Positions 19,360 through 30,090 of a stretch of 64,000 nucleotides of DNA are shown here, in pieces; the first letter of the stretch is position 1, and each line of letters begins with the position of its first letter. Under the pieces are notes generated by a model, which was not told the DNA's origin, did no database searches, and saw only the letters and a list, made by a program, of their open reading frames with translations. Source of the stretch: Bacillus swezeyi (GTDB lineage Bacteria > Bacillota > Bacilli > Bacillales > Bacillaceae); contig NZ_MRBK01000010.1 in the NCBI RefSeq assembly GCF_001969815.1, positions 1-64,000 on the forward strand, given 5' to 3'. The translations under genes were made by a program, and so were the position numbers.

Positions 19360-19944
19360 TTACAGCATCCCTTTCGTTGATGGAATTCCTTTGACACGGG
19401 GATCAATCATCGTCGCTTCATCAAGCGCGCGGCCGAGCGCTTTAAAAATAGCTTCAATCATGTGATGGGTATTCGTTCCGTAGTGAACGATGACATGAAG
19501 ATTCATCCTCGCTTCGAGAGCAAGCTTCCATAAAAATTCGTGGACTAGCTCAGTATCAAATGTCCCCACTTTCCGGCTTGGCAGCTCGGCCCTGAATTCA
19601 AGGTGCGGCCTGTTGCTTAAATCGACTGCAACCTGGGCAAGCGCTTCATCCATCGGCACTAAACTTGAGCCATAGCGTTTAATGCCTTTTTTATCCCCGA
19701 GCGCTTCCAACAGCGCCTGTCCCAGGCAAATCCCGATGTCCTCTGTCGTATGGTGGTCATCGATTTCCACATCGCCTTTCGCCTCTACAGAAACGTCAAA
19801 TTGGCCGTGCTTTGTGAATAAATCAAGCATATGCGTCATAAACGGCACATCCGTTTGAATATCCGCTTTTCCTTCCCCATCGATATTGATGGATAGTTTA
19901 ATGTCTGTTTCATTGGTTTTTCTTGCCCGTTCGGCTTTTCTCAT
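19360..19944 (-). CDS. hisB: Imidazoleglycerol-phosphate dehydratase
   Basis: A 194-residue Mn-dependent dehydratase. It has the duplicated metal-binding motifs [10 protein letters not shown] and [17 protein letters not shown], and the conserved FMTHMLDLF. Its start overlaps the hisD stop by one base (TGATG). Confidence 0.97.
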   Translation of the reverse strand: MRKAERARKTNETDIKLSINIDGEGKADIQTDVPFMTHMLDLFTKHGQFDVSVEAKGDVEIDDHHTTEDIGICLGQALLEALGDKKGIKRYGSSLVPMDEALAQVAVDLSNRPHLEFRAELPSRKVGTFDTELVHEFLWKLALEARMNLHVIVHYGTNTHHMIEAIFKALGRALDEATMIDPRVKGIPSTKGML

Positions 19945-21224
19945 CAGTCTTCCTCCCGGATTCTGGATTCAATGGCTCTTGCGTGGGCTTCAAGTCCTTC
20001 CAATCTGGCAAAGGCTGCAATCTTCTCAGCATTCTCAGAAAAAGCTTCCCTGCTGTATGAAATGATGCTTGATCGCTTTTGAAAGTCTGTGACATTGAGC
20101 GGGCTTGAGAATCTGGCTGTTCCATTCGTCGGCAGCACATGATTCGGCCCAGCAAAATAATCGCCGACAGGCTCAGAACTGTACGGTCCCAAGAAAATGG
20201 CGCCGGCATGCCTGATCTTTCCTAGCAGCGCCTCAGGCTGCACCGTTAATATTTCAAGGTGTTCAGGGGCGAGCTCATTGACGGCAGAGACGGCTTCATC
20301 AAGTGTTTCTGCAACATAAATACGGCCGTAGTTCTCAATCGACTGACGGGCAATCTCTTTTCTCGGCAGACGTTCCAGCTGCTGATCCACTTCTTTTTGA
20401 ACAGCTTCGGCAAGCGGACGGGAATCTGTGACGAGAACGCTTGACGCCATCGTGTCATGTTCCGCTTGGGAAAGCAGGTCGGCGGCAATTTCCCGCGGAT
20501 CTGCCGTCTGATCGGCAAGAACGGCGATTTCGCTCGGCCCTGCGATCATATCAATGTCAACCTGGCCAAATACTTCCCGCTTTGCCAAAGCGACATAAAT
20601 GTTCCCGGGTCCCGTGATCTTATCGACGGGAGCAATCGTTTCCGTTCCGTATGCCAATGCCGCAATCGCCTGAGCTCCCCCCATTTTGTACATTTCTTTG
20701 ATGCCGAGCTCTGCCGCCGCAGCCAATACGCCTGGCGATAATTTGCCGTCTTTTCCCGGCGGAGAGACGAGGACGATGCGTTCGACTCCCGCGGCGAGCG
20801 CCGGAATCACATTCATCAGGACGGATGAAGGATAAGCAGCCGTACCGCCCGGAACGTAAACACCTGCTGAATCAAGCGGCGTGATTTTTTGGCCGAGCAT
20901 CGTTCCGTCCTTCCGGTGATAAAACCATGAGGATGCCAGCTGACGTTTATGATACTCTTTGATGTTGCAGATGGCCGATTTTAAAATGTCGATCTCACTC
21001 TGTTTCATCATGCCGTACGCTTCTTTCATTTCCTGTTCGGTTACGCGGAGATCGGCAACATCAGCTCCGTCAAATCGCTTAGTAAAAGCAGAAACAGCCG
21101 CGTTCCCGTTTTTCTTTACTTCCTCGATGATTGTGCTGACTGTTTTTCTCTGTTCTTCCGTGCCTGAACCGATGGTGCGTTTTAGCGAAACAGCAGTCTT
21201 TCCGCTGATGGATGTCATTTTCAT
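19944..21224 (-). CDS. hisD: Histidinol dehydrogenase
   Basis: A 426-residue Zn- and NAD-dependent enzyme catalysing the last two oxidations to histidine. The family signature around [14 protein letters not shown] and LLSQAEHD, the catalytic EHLEI region and [14 protein letters not shown] are visible. The ATG at 21224 overlaps the hisG stop (ATGA). Confidence 0.97.
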   Translation of the reverse strand: MKMTSISGKTAVSLKRTIGSGTEEQRKTVSTIIEEVKKNGNAAVSAFTKRFDGADVADLRVTEQEMKEAYGMMKQSEIDILKSAICNIKEYHKRQLASSWFYHRKDGTMLGQKITPLDSAGVYVPGGTAAYPSSVLMNVIPALAAGVERIVLVSPPGKDGKLSPGVLAAAAELGIKEMYKMGGAQAIAALAYGTETIAPVDKITGPGNIYVALAKREVFGQVDIDMIAGPSEIAVLADQTADPREIAADLLSQAEHDTMASSVLVTDSRPLAEAVQKEVDQQLERLPRKEIARQSIENYGRIYVAETLDEAVSAVNELAPEHLEILTVQPEALLGKIRHAGAIFLGPYSSEPVGDYFAGPNHVLPTNGTARFSSPLNVTDFQKRSSIISYSREAFSENAEKIAAFARLEGLEAHARAIESRIREED

Positions 21225-21862
21225 TTTGTCTTATCCCCTTCCACAATAAGAGAAAGCCGTGAAGCCATTTCATCAATCACTTCATCTTTCATTCGGTAGC
21301 TGACGGGATTTACAATCAATCGTGAGGTAATGTCGCAAATTTTTTCTGTTTCAACCAGTCCGTTTTCCCGTAAAGTCTGTCCTGTTGAAACAATATCTAC
21401 GATCCGGTCCGCAAGGCCGATGAGCGGAGCAAGCTCGATTGAACCGTTCAGCTTGATCATTTCCACCTGCTCTCCCTGCTCCCTGAAATAGCTTGAAGCG
21501 ACATTCGGATATTTTGTCGCGACCCGGGGTGCAACTCCGCTGTGCGCTGTATGCGGCAGGCCGGCCACAGCAAGATGGCATCTGCTGATTTTTAAATCGA
21601 GTACTTCGTAGACATCGCGCTCTTCTTCCAGCATGACATCTTTGCCGGCGATTCCGGCATCAGCCACTCCATGTTCCACATATGTCGTCACATCCATCGG
21701 CTTTGCCAGAATAAAACGAAGATTTTCTTCTGGTACATCAATGATCAGTTTTCTTGAATCATCGAATTCTTCAGGAAGCTGATAACCGGCTTGCCGCAGC
21801 ATTCCGGCGGCTTCCTCAAAAATCCGCCCTTTCGGCATCGCAATCGTCAATACCTTACCCAT
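21221..21862 (-). CDS. hisG: ATP phosphoribosyltransferase catalytic subunit (short form)
   Basis: A 213-residue short-form HisG, the first committed step of histidine synthesis. It has the N-terminal [11 protein letters not shown] and the PRPP-binding [16 protein letters not shown]. Short HisG lacks the C-terminal regulatory domain and needs HisZ, encoded immediately upstream with an 8-base overlap. Confidence 0.97.
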   Translation of the reverse strand: MGKVLTIAMPKGRIFEEAAGMLRQAGYQLPEEFDDSRKLIIDVPEENLRFILAKPMDVTTYVEHGVADAGIAGKDVMLEEERDVYEVLDLKISRCHLAVAGLPHTAHSGVAPRVATKYPNVASSYFREQGEQVEMIKLNGSIELAPLIGLADRIVDIVSTGQTLRENGLVETEKICDITSRLIVNPVSYRMKDEVIDEMASRLSLIVEGDKTK

Positions 21863-23030
21863 GCTGTTCTTCCTTTCTGGCCCCGATAAAATAGGTCACT
21901 TTTTGAAAAGATTTTGTCATCTGATCGATATTTTCAATTCCCGATAAATCCTGGACAACGACTTTTCTACCCTTGCACCGTTCTTCTTCGGCAAATTTGA
22001 TCGCTTCTGCCCGCTGTTTTGTGCTGAAAATCACGACATCCATTTTTTCCTGCATCTCTTCTGGGTTTAAGGCTTCAAGCAGTCTGTCAATCCGGATTCC
22101 AAAGCCGGTGGCCGGAGCCGGAAAGTCGAAATGACCGAGAAGCTGATCATAGCGGCCGCCGTTTCCAATTGGAAAACCTACGTTTTCAGCGTATATTTCA
22201 AATAAAATGCCGGTATAGTAGCTCATATGGCTGACCATGCTTAAATCGAGTTTGACATCATTCGTGCATCCATAGTCGCCAAGCGTCTCCCAAAGAGCCT
22301 CAAGCTCTGAGATCGCATTTTTTCCTTTTTCCGAATCGACTAGCGTCATTGCCTGGCTGCACGTTTCAACACCGCCTCTGAGCTCCAAAAGCTCAAGCAG
22401 CCTGCTTTTATCGATGGATGATAAATTCAACGCCTTCACATGCTCCCGATAGCCGACATAATTTTTTTCATATAAGAAACGCCTTAGCACATGCGCTCTC
22501 TCTTCATTGCCTACAACCTCCATGAACAAAGCATCGGCAATGCCGACATGACCAATCGAAATTTTAAAAGAGGTCAGTCCTGCATTTCTAAGTGAAAAAA
22601 TAGCAAGTGCAATCACTTCTGCATCAGCGCTTGTTGTTCCATCGCCAATCAGTTCGACCCCGATTTGTTCAAATTCGGCAGGGCGGCCGCCTTCCCGTTC
22701 CTGCGCCCTGTAAACATTTGCCGCATATCCTACCCGGAGCGGATGGTTTTCCTTATGAAGCTTTGACGCCGCCACCCTTGCAATAGGAGCGGTCATGTCA
22801 GGCCTTAACACAAGCGTCTGCCCCTCCTGGTCAAGGAGCTTAAAAAGCTGCTGATCTAAAATGGCCGACTGAACTCCGACCGTATCATAAAATTCGAGTG
22901 TCGGCGTCTCCATGAACTGATATCCCCACAGACTCATAACCTCTGTCAATGAAGAGCGCACCTTTTTCTTTGTTTCATAAAGCCCTGGCAATGTGTCTCT
23001 CATACCGTGCGGTTTTTCAAACATAAACAT
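21855..23030 (-). CDS. hisZ: ATP phosphoribosyltransferase regulatory subunit HisZ
   Basis: A 391-residue protein homologous to histidyl-tRNA synthetase but without tRNA charging, with HisRS-like motif 1 (GMRDTLPG), motif 2 ([14 protein letters not shown]) and a [11 protein letters not shown] segment. It confers histidine feedback on short HisG. The ATG at 23030 gives the usual length with GGGGGTG upstream. It is the first gene of the operon. Confidence 0.95.
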   Translation of the reverse strand: MFMFEKPHGMRDTLPGLYETKKKVRSSLTEVMSLWGYQFMETPTLEFYDTVGVQSAILDQQLFKLLDQEGQTLVLRPDMTAPIARVAASKLHKENHPLRVGYAANVYRAQEREGGRPAEFEQIGVELIGDGTTSADAEVIALAIFSLRNAGLTSFKISIGHVGIADALFMEVVGNEERAHVLRRFLYEKNYVGYREHVKALNLSSIDKSRLLELLELRGGVETCSQAMTLVDSEKGKNAISELEALWETLGDYGCTNDVKLDLSMVSHMSYYTGILFEIYAENVGFPIGNGGRYDQLLGHFDFPAPATGFGIRIDRLLEALNPEEMQEKMDVVIFSTKQRAEAIKFAEEERCKGRKVVVQDLSGIENIDQMTKSFQKVTYFIGARKEEQHG

Positions 23031-23092
23031 CTGCACTTGCACCCCCAAAAACGTTAGAAGGAAAATTCCGAATCCTTTAGTTCGCTAATATG

Positions 23093-23120
23093 ATAATATG
23101 CTAACAGATAAAAGAGTCAA
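23093..23120 (-). promoter_or_regulatory. Promoter of the histidine operon
   Basis: On the minus strand TTGACT (plus 23115-23120), a 16-base spacer and TATTAT (plus 23093-23098). The core element TTAGC recurs three times on this strand at about 23084-23088, 23101-23105 and 23166-23170, two of them flanking the -10, and could be operator half-sites. No T-box or attenuator was recognised. Confidence 0.65.
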
Positions 23121-23262
23121 AATCAACAACCGCTTACAAAATGGGTCATTTGGCTCTGGTAAATGCTAACTTTTATTTCGTGAACATCTTGATGATATAA
23201 TAAAAATGCAATGCTTTACTCATGCACAGTTAATTAGTACTATCGGGAACAGGAGACTGAAT

Positions 23263-24012
23263 ATGAATTTCTTCAAAACACTTTTTGCCGCACTTTTCTT
23301 TACATCCGTTATCATTACTGTGTTCATATTGTTTTCTAAAGAAGTACAAAGTCCGCTGACAGAAAAGCGCGCATCCAATCAGACATCTGCGGATAGCGAA
23401 GAAGTGAAAACTAAAACGAAAAAACAGGCGGAACGTGAACCGCTGGATGTTCCATTAATTAAACAAATGGACCCGCCAAAGCTTTATAACGGCTGTGAAG
23501 TAGCCAGCTTGGCGATGATTTTAAACTACAGCGGATATGACGTAACAAAAAATGAACTCGCTGAAAAAGTAAAAAGGGTGCCTTTGCAGTATGAAAACGG
23601 CTTAAAAGGAAACCCAAATGACGGCTTTGTCGGCGATATGGAAAACGGCCCCGGACTCAGCGTCTATCACGGCCCGGTTTACGATTTGGCCTCATCCTAT
23701 GCGGGAAACAAAGCCATTGACCTGACGGGAAACAGCCCTGAAGCCATCTACAAACAGCTGAATCAAGGGAGACCGGTCTGGGTCATTACCACTGTGAATT
23801 TCAGTACGGTAAACGATATGGAAACGTGGGATACCCCGACAGGCACAGCCGATGTGACTTACAGCGTTCATAGTGTCGCGGTTACAGGCTATGATGAAGA
23901 CTATGTTTACTTGAATGATCCATATGGCTATAAAAACCGGAAAGCAGACAAAACCAGCTTTGAAAACTCATGGGAACAAATGGGCAGCCAGGCGATTGTG
24001 ATTGCTTCTTAA
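23263..24012 (+). CDS. yvpB: Secreted or membrane-anchored C39-like peptidase domain protein
   Basis: A 249-residue protein with an uncleaved-looking signal anchor (residues 5-24), a charged linker and a papain-like C39_2 domain. The Cys is in LYNGCEVASLAMIL (Cys78), the His in YSVHSVAVTGYDE and the Asp in LNDPYG. Probably a cysteine protease or bacteriocin-processing relative acting outside the membrane; the substrate is unknown. The ATG at 23263 follows AGGAGA. It is divergent from the his operon. Confidence 0.8.
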   Translation: MNFFKTLFAALFFTSVIITVFILFSKEVQSPLTEKRASNQTSADSEEVKTKTKKQAEREPLDVPLIKQMDPPKLYNGCEVASLAMILNYSGYDVTKNELAEKVKRVPLQYENGLKGNPNDGFVGDMENGPGLSVYHGPVYDLASSYAGNKAIDLTGNSPEAIYKQLNQGRPVWVITTVNFSTVNDMETWDTPTGTADVTYSVHSVAVTGYDEDYVYLNDPYGYKNRKADKTSFENSWEQMGSQAIVIAS

Positions 24013-24017
24013 AATAA

Positions 24018-24055
24018 AAAAGAGCTGGAACGGAAAAAAATCCAGCTCTTTTTCA
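24018..24055 (+). terminator. Terminator of yvpB
   Basis: AGAGCTGGA (24021-24029) and TCCAGCTCT (24041-24049) with T residues following on the plus strand. Confidence 0.85.
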
Positions 24056-24079
24056 TGTCCTCCTTTCGCTTAAAACAAA

Positions 24080-24124
24080 ATAGAGCCTGCCGATCAATCC
24101 AATGAATGGACATTTTCGGCAAGC
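24080..24124 (-). terminator. Terminator of the GH18-family gene
   Basis: On the minus strand GCTTGCCGA and TCGGCAGGC pair around an inner imperfect hairpin, followed by TCTATTTTG. It lies just past the stop of the glycosidase gene. Confidence 0.6.
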
Positions 24125-24131
24125 CCGCTTT

Positions 24132-25163
24132 TTATTTTGTACCTGTCTGAACAGCCTGCCAGAAGGATTCGGATTCATAGCCTAAAGAGTAGACAGAGAC
24201 CCCAGCAAGATGATAATCGTTTGAGAGACGGCTTTTCATTTCCACGGTGTCTTCGTTTTCATACCAAACAACATGCCGGTGGCGCACTTGATCGACATAG
24301 GAAAAAGTCATAGATGCTGTTTGTACATCGTATGCCGGTTTGGCTCCCGTCTCGTTTTTAAGCATCTGAATCTCATTCCACTGTTTTAATGCGTTGTTCT
24401 CTTGATCGGTTAAATCCCAATCATACCCATACGAAGGAATCCCCATGATCACTTTGCCTGCGCTGATTTCTCGGACTGCAAATTTCAGAGAGCTTTTGAT
24501 CCAGTCCATACTTGCAACAGAGCCCGGATCGCTCCAGCTGCCATGTTCGTCATAAGTCATCACTTGCACATAATCGGCAGCCTGTCCAATTTTGGCGTAA
24601 TCATAAGGCCAGCTCCAATCATCCTCAGGATCATCCGCACTTTTTGCCGGCACGGAAACCATGATCTGAATCTGCTCTCTTTCTAGGGACTCTGAGACAT
24701 ATCGGATAAAGCTTGAATACGCCGCGCGGTCTTCTGGAAAAACCGCTTCAAAATCGATATTGATTCCATCATAACCATGCTCTTTTGCCAGGCTTACGAG
24801 CTGATTTGTCAAATGTTTTCTGCTTGTTTCGTCTGTGATGACCTGGGAGGCTAAATCTCCGTCAAAATCTTGAATCGATTCGCTATAATTTGAGATCACG
24901 GCCCATGTCTTAATCCGGTTCTTTTTTGCAAATGCAAGCTGGTTTTCAGGGGTCTCGCCTATGAGATTTCCCTTTGTATCAAAAGCAAACGTATCGGTCG
25001 CGATAGAGTCGATATAGCTATGATACGCCGTAAGTGATTGATATGAAGCGCTGTCTCCTGTCGTATAGCCAAGAATCATGTTCTCGGCAGCGTCTGCTTT
25101 TGCATATGCAAAAAACGTTAAAAGAGCCGAAAGCGTCATCCATATCCACAAGTTCTTTTTCAT
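24132..25163 (-). CDS. Secreted glycoside hydrolase family 18 protein (YvbX-like)
   Basis: A 343-residue protein with a signal peptide (hydrophobic 5-20, cleavage near AKADA-AEN) and a chitinase-like barrel. The catalytic DxxDxDxE motif appears as DGINIDFE at 132-139 with Glu139 as the acid. QVMTYDEHG and a conserved C-terminal YSLGYESESFW follow. In Bacillus such proteins (YdhD, YvbX, YaaH types) act on peptidoglycan or spore cortex sugars; the exact substrate here is inferred. The ATG at 25163 follows AAGGAGGA; a TTG two codons earlier is ignored. Confidence 0.85.
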   Translation of the reverse strand: MKKNLWIWMTLSALLTFFAYAKADAAENMILGYTTGDSASYQSLTAYHSYIDSIATDTFAFDTKGNLIGETPENQLAFAKKNRIKTWAVISNYSESIQDFDGDLASQVITDETSRKHLTNQLVSLAKEHGYDGINIDFEAVFPEDRAAYSSFIRYVSESLEREQIQIMVSVPAKSADDPEDDWSWPYDYAKIGQAADYVQVMTYDEHGSWSDPGSVASMDWIKSSLKFAVREISAGKVIMGIPSYGYDWDLTDQENNALKQWNEIQMLKNETGAKPAYDVQTASMTFSYVDQVRHRHVVWYENEDTVEMKSRLSNDYHLAGVSVYSLGYESESFWQAVQTGTK

Positions 25164-25385
25164 TGCCAAGTTCCTCCTTTTTCCTTTTTACACATTTTAA
25201 CATGAAAACAGATAAGCAAAGTGTGAATTTTCTGAGGAATAAAAGGCTTTTTTAGGTCACTTTTTCTGTTAAATAATAGTGCTGTCTACACTTGAAAAAA
25301 TCAGAATTAAAACAGAGTTGTCCTTTTCTGAGTTTCATTTGATTAGCGAAAAAGGTTGTCTTCTACTCATTCTTGGATAAGAATC

Positions 25386-25991
25386 ATGAAAGGAAACGGT
25401 CTGTTTTCAAAAATTGTGTAATTCATAAATAGGATTGGTTTTGTCGGGGATTTGGGGCAAGCTTTGCCTGAAAAAGCTTCGGCGGTTGAGACCGTTCATC
25501 AAACGATCGTCGTTGGAAAAGGAGAGACTTAGGATAACAGGGAGAACGTTTGGCAGCAGGCCCTGACCTTGGAGACGGCAGAGTGAAGGATGGCGCGACA
25601 CTTAAAAGCGCCGGGCTCGGCGCGCCCCTGCTAGTAGATGGCGTTCACACTTAGAGAAACGCTTTTGCCAATAATGTCGTTTAGGAAGATGATGCGCTGA
25701 CTGTCAAACAGGAAAGAAAGGTCACGGTTGACGGGGGATCTGCGCGCATTGGTTCAGATCAAACATTTCAAATCAAGCACATTTACGGTAAAAAACTTCG
25801 CCGCTGATCAAGGCGGCAAGTTCATTCGCCAGCTCGGGGGCTCCACCTTTAAGGTTTCGGTGTCTATAAACATGAAAGAAGCTATTAGCAGCACAAGTTT
25901 TCTGTCACGATGACTAATACGAGATCGTGAAGTCGGACAGAAATGGATCGGAGTGAAACATGTTATCGAAAGGAACAATCACGAATTTTAA
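25386..25991 (+). pseudogene. Decayed pectate lyase gene (PelC/YvpA-like, family PL3)
   Basis: The plus-strand sequence still encodes, in broken frames, the order of a PelC-type pectate lyase. The readable pieces are ETVHQTIVV, GRVKDGATLKSAGLGAP, VDGVHT, DDALTVKQERKVTVDGGSA, STFTVKNFAADQGGKFIRQ, LGGSTFKV, NMKEAI and WIGV near the end. At least two in-frame stop codons (after VDGVHT and at VV-stop-EDD), a small deletion around 25771 and further frame changes make it non-functional. B. subtilis has intact yvpA beside yvpB, so this is the local relic. The product would have been a secreted pectate lyase. Confidence 0.85.
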
Positions 25992-26009
25992 GCTGCAGCC
26001 CCTTGCTGT

Positions 26010-26528
26010 TTATTCAGCAGGGGGTTCCAAACGTTTTTCCATTTCTTCTTTTGTATAGATGAGCCGCATTGGATTGCCGCCGACAAATGCGCCGGGCGGC
26101 ACGTCTTTATGGACGAGCGTGCCGGCGGAGATGACCGCGCCGTCACCAATTTCAACACCGGGAAGGATCGTCGTATTTGCTCCGACCATCACTTCATCAC
26201 CGATGACGACCTCACCGAGCCGATACTCTTTAATCAAATACTCGTGGGCTAGAATCGTCGTATTGTATCCGATCACAGTATTTCGGCCGACAGAAATTTT
26301 TTCGGGAAACATCACGTCCAGCATGACCATCAGGGCGAATGAACTTTGATCACCGATCTTCATTCGCAAAAACGTCCGGTACATCCAATTTTTGATCCCC
26401 AAAAACGGCGTATAGCGGGCCGCTTGAATCACGATGAAGTTTTTGACCACTTTGAAAAACGGAACCGTTTGATAGACGTGCCATAAGGAGTTGACACCTG
26501 ACACAGGATAACGCTTCGTTCTTCTCAA
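26010..26528 (-). CDS. yvoF: Hexapeptide-repeat acyltransferase (left-handed beta-helix)
   Basis: A 172-residue acetyltransferase of the LbH family. Hexapeptide turns run from about residue 70 to 160: [45 protein letters not shown], then [14 protein letters not shown]. It probably acetylates a sugar or small molecule. It overlaps ppaX by 4 bases and is the last gene of the hprK-lgt-yvoD-ppaX-yvoF operon. A CCCCTTGCTG/CAGCAGGGGG hairpin at about 25995-26020 overlaps its end. Confidence 0.88.
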   Translation of the reverse strand: MRRTKRYPVSGVNSLWHVYQTVPFFKVVKNFIVIQAARYTPFLGIKNWMYRTFLRMKIGDQSSFALMVMLDVMFPEKISVGRNTVIGYNTTILAHEYLIKEYRLGEVVIGDEVMVGANTTILPGVEIGDGAVISAGTLVHKDVPPGAFVGGNPMRLIYTKEEMEKRLEPPAE

Positions 26529-27172
26529 GCTGTTTCCACTCCAAGAATCTGAAGGAGATCGTTCATCTTGCCCAGCATATAATCAGGGCGATGCTTGGCA
26601 AGGCTTTCTTCGCCTTTAATCGTCCAGGCCACGCCTGCGGTTTTTGTCCCCGCATTTTTTCCTGCCAAAATGTCATGGTAGTTATCACCGATCATGATTG
26701 CTTCCTCAGGACGGCTGCCGAGCTTGGAAAGCGCGAGCAAGACAGGCTCCGGGTCCGGTTTGGCCCGCTCTACGTCATCAAGGGTCACCACAGTTTCAAA
26801 AAAAGAATCGAGGCCGGTCAGCTTAAGACCCATGTTGACGGTATCGCGCAGTTTGGTCGTGACAATGCCGAGCTTATACCCTTCATCCGCTAAGCGGTTA
26901 AGCGTCTCAAAAACCGTATCATACTCTGTTACAAGCTCATCATGCATTTTATGATTGAATTCACGGTACACTCTGATCATTTCATCTGTTTTATCCTTAT
27001 GTATACCGCTGAAGGTGTCGTAAAGGGAAGGACCGATAAATGCAAGCACATCCTCCCGCTTATAGCGGCCCGGGGCATAATGATCGAGCGTATGCAAAAA
27101 TGATGCGATAATCAGCTCGTTTGTATTGATAAGCGTTCCATCCAAATCAAATAAAACAGTATTAATTTTCAT
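26525..27172 (-). CDS. ppaX: Pyrophosphatase PpaX (HAD superfamily)
   Basis: A 215-residue HAD hydrolase with motif I FDLDGTL (Asp9, Asp11), motif II VTTK and motif [10 protein letters not shown]. PpaX removes the pyrophosphate made when HPrK/P dephosphorylates HPr-Ser-P, and hprK is upstream in the same operon. It overlaps yvoD by 11 bases and yvoF by 4 bases. Confidence 0.93.
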   Translation of the reverse strand: MKINTVLFDLDGTLINTNELIIASFLHTLDHYAPGRYKREDVLAFIGPSLYDTFSGIHKDKTDEMIRVYREFNHKMHDELVTEYDTVFETLNRLADEGYKLGIVTTKLRDTVNMGLKLTGLDSFFETVVTLDDVERAKPDPEPVLLALSKLGSRPEEAIMIGDNYHDILAGKNAGTKTAGVAWTIKGEESLAKHRPDYMLGKMNDLLQILGVETA

Positions 27173-28111
27173 TCAAAGCTTCCTTTCTCCGAACGGAATA
27201 GCCCGGCTTTTTCCACAAACGCGAAACGGCGACCGTCAAAAGAACCGCAGTCACAAGCCTGATGACAAGAAGCGGCCAGACCGGAATGCCGAGCGGAATA
27301 AATACGAGCGTGTCTTCAACAACAGCATGGCAGGCAACGAGAAATATGAAGGCAAGTGTCACATCGCGTTTGCTGACACCGTCTTCCTCAACGGCTTTGA
27401 TCATGACACCGGCTCCGTACGCCAATCCGATCGTCAGTCCGGCAACCATTGTCATTGATGTGTTTTCTTTCATTCCGAGCAATCTCGTCAGCGGTGCAAA
27501 CCACTTTGAAAAAGTATTCAGCCAGCCTAAGTCTCTCATATATTGAATGATGACCATCAGCGGTATCACGATGACGGCAAGCTGAAGTATCCCCAGCCCC
27601 GCTTTTGCAACAGCTTCAACGGCAATTTCAAACACCACCCGGACGGAGCCGCGCTTTTTGCCGAAATCAAACCGTATTTGGCCGCATCCTGCCCTCCGTG
27701 CCACACAAGATTGATGATGACGGCCGAGAAGCCGGCAAGTCCGATGCGCACAAGCAGAATGATCCCTATTTTAATTCCGACCCTTGAAGCGACCGTCGAT
27801 TCGATGATCAGGTTGTGGCAAAACGACAGCATGACAGCCAATATAAAAACTTCTTTGACAGTTAAGTCAAGTGTCAAAATCCCTGCAATCCCGGCATACA
27901 GGTTAAGCGTATTGCCTAACACAAGCGGTATCGCCGCCTCACCCGAAAGGCCGAAAACTCCCATCGCCGGAGTGATCATCTTGATCATCCAGTCCATCAC
28001 CGGTGTATGCTGGAGCAGGCTGACAATCAGCGTAACCGGAAAAATCACTTTTCCGAGCGTCCACGTCGTTTTCAGCCCCGCTTCCAATCCGGCTTTTAAG
28101 GTTCCCTTCAT
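27162..28111 (-). pseudogene. yvoD: yvoD membrane protein gene, split by a frameshift
   Basis: Two overlapping frames together encode one YvoD-like protein of about 310 residues with nucleoside-recognition (Gate) type membrane segments. The upstream half from 28111 reads KAGLEAGLKTTWTLGKVIFP through LVWHGGQDAAKYG and AAPSGW. The downstream half continues in another frame from VVFEIAVEAVAKAGLG to the stop at 27162. The join lies near 27630-27650, around TCCGGGTGGTG on the minus strand. It is either a real inactivating indel or an assembly error. The flanking operon (lgt, ppaX) is intact. Confidence 0.75.
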
Positions 28112-28135
28112 TGCTGTCTCCCCTTTAATGAAAAC

Positions 28136-28948
28136 CTACATCTCTTGGTATCGTTTAATCTCTCCGCCTTTAAAACGTCTAAACAAAATAAGCGCAGCCG
28201 CACATAAAATCAGCACAATCGAAATGACCTGTGCAATGCGAAGCGATTCCGTCAGCATCAGGCTGTCCGTCCGGAGGCCTTCGATATAGCAGCGTCCGAT
28301 CGAATACCAAATGACATAGATTAAGAACAGTTCGCCTCTCTTTAAATTTGCTTTTCTTAACAGAAGCAGAACAATGACTCCAGTTAAGCTCCATAATGAC
28401 TCATACAAAAAGGTAGGCTGATAATATTGCCCATTAATATACATTTGGTTGATGATGAAATCAGGCAGATGCAGATTTTCGAGAAACGCTCTCGATACCG
28501 CTTCCCCGTGCGCTTCCTGATTCATAAAGTTTCCCCAGCGGCCGATCGCCTGGCCCAGCAGGATGCTTGGAGCCGCGATATCGGCCAGCTTCCAAAATGA
28601 AAGGCCTTTGACCTTTGCATAGATGATTCCCGTCAGCACAGCCCCTATCAGGCCGCCGTGGATCGCAAGGCCGCCGTTCCATATCTGAATAATCTGATCG
28701 GGGTGTTCGCTGTAATAGCCCCATTGAAAAATGACATAGTACGCCCTCGCACATAAAATGGCAATCGGGATCGCAAAAAGCACCAGATCAACAAAGGTAT
28801 CTTTATGGAGTCCCCTCCGTTCGCCTTCCCTGACCGCCAGCCACAATCCCAGCAAAGCGCCAAAACCGATAATGATGCCGTACCAGTGGACGGCAATCGG
28901 CCCAAGTTGCAAAGCAATGGGATTTAAAGGTTCAATCGTTTCGTTCAT
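28136..28948 (-). CDS. lgt: Prolipoprotein diacylglyceryl transferase
   Basis: A 270-residue polytopic membrane enzyme that transfers diacylglyceryl from phosphatidylglycerol to the lipobox Cys of prolipoproteins. The essential His97 (LAIHGGLIG) and the Lgt signature [13 protein letters not shown] are present. About seven membrane helices are visible. It starts 11 bases after hprK. Substrates in this window include the cytochrome c-551 lipoprotein at 60.2 kb. Confidence 0.97.
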   Translation of the reverse strand: MNETIEPLNPIALQLGPIAVHWYGIIIGFGALLGLWLAVREGERRGLHKDTFVDLVLFAIPIAILCARAYYVIFQWGYYSEHPDQIIQIWNGGLAIHGGLIGAVLTGIIYAKVKGLSFWKLADIAAPSILLGQAIGRWGNFMNQEAHGEAVSRAFLENLHLPDFIINQMYINGQYYQPTFLYESLWSLTGVIVLLLLRKANLKRGELFLIYVIWYSIGRCYIEGLRTDSLMLTESLRIAQVISIVLILCAAALILFRRFKGGEIKRYQEM

Positions 28949-28959
28949 TTTGTCAGCTC

Positions 28960-29892
28960 CTATTCTTCAAGGTCACCATCTTCAATCACGTCCGCCAGCT
29001 TATTGGTGAATTGCTCCGCCGCATTCAGACCCATTCGCTTCAGTCTGAAGTTCATGGCAGCCACTTCAATAATGACGGCAAGGTTTCTTCCCGGACGGAC
29101 CGGAATGGTCAGCTTTGGAATGTCAGTATCGATGATTTTCATTTTTTCTTCTTCAAGCCCCAAACGGTCATATTGTTTTCCCTGCTCCCAAAGCTCGAGG
29201 CTCATCACAAGGGTAATCCGTTTAAAACTTCTGACAGCGCCAGCGCCAAATAAAGTCATGACATTGATGATGCCGAGACCTCTGATTTCAAGGAGATGTT
29301 CAATTAATTCGGGCGCGCTTCCGATCAATGTATCCTGATCCTCTTGCCTGATCTCCACGCAGTCATCCGCAACAAGACGGTGGCCTCTTTTAACAAGCTC
29401 CAATGCCGTTTCACTTTTGCCGACGCCGCTCTTTCCAATGATTAAAACCCCGACGCCGTAAACATCGACAAGCACTCCGTGAATCGCAGTCGTCGGAGCA
29501 AGCTGGCTTTCAAGAAAATTCGTCAGGCGGCTGGTCAAGCGCGTTGTCTTTAATGGTGAACGCAGCACAGGCACACCGTTTTCTTCGGAAGCTGCAATCA
29601 GTTCAGACGGAATCGGCAGATCCCGCGACAGAATGATCGCCGGCGTAATTTCAGTACATAAAGAAAGCATCCGCTGCTTTTTTTCTTCCTGAGGAAGCTT
29701 CTCAAAAAAGGTAATTTCAGTTTTTCCCAGCAACTGAACTCTTTCTTTTGGATAATATGTAAAATACCCCGCCATTTCAAGCCCCGGTCTGGATAAATCA
29801 CTCATCGTGATCGGGCGGTTGATTCCTTCTTCTCCGCTGATTAGTTCCAGCTTGAATTGATCCATCACATCTTTTGTTCGAACTTTCGGCAC
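28960..29892 (-). CDS. hprK: HPr kinase/phosphorylase
   Basis: A 310-residue bifunctional enzyme that phosphorylates Ser46 of HPr and Crh and dephosphorylates them with phosphate. Walker A GKSGVGKS is at 153-160, His138 is nearby and the C-terminal K/P signature region is [15 protein letters not shown]. It is the first gene of the operon with lgt, yvoD, ppaX and yvoF. The start is GTG at 29892, after GAGGAGGGTGC. Confidence 0.97.
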   Translation of the reverse strand: MPKVRTKDVMDQFKLELISGEEGINRPITMSDLSRPGLEMAGYFTYYPKERVQLLGKTEITFFEKLPQEEKKQRMLSLCTEITPAIILSRDLPIPSELIAASEENGVPVLRSPLKTTRLTSRLTNFLESQLAPTTAIHGVLVDVYGVGVLIIGKSGVGKSETALELVKRGHRLVADDCVEIRQEDQDTLIGSAPELIEHLLEIRGLGIINVMTLFGAGAVRSFKRITLVMSLELWEQGKQYDRLGLEEEKMKIIDTDIPKLTIPVRPGRNLAVIIEVAAMNFRLKRMGLNAAEQFTNKLADVIEDGDLEE

Positions 29893-30090
29893 GTTGATGC
29901 ACCCTCCTCTTCTCCGATGAAGAACTAGACATTCAGCTTTATTCTATCACTTTCAAAATGAACCTAAAACATTTTTTAAAAAGTGGACATCTTATCGCCG
30001 ATCAAAAAACTCATGGTCAGCCGGACTTTCTTTCACAGCAAAAAATCAGTAGTATGAAAAGAGGAAACGATTAAAGGAAGTGAAAAGACC

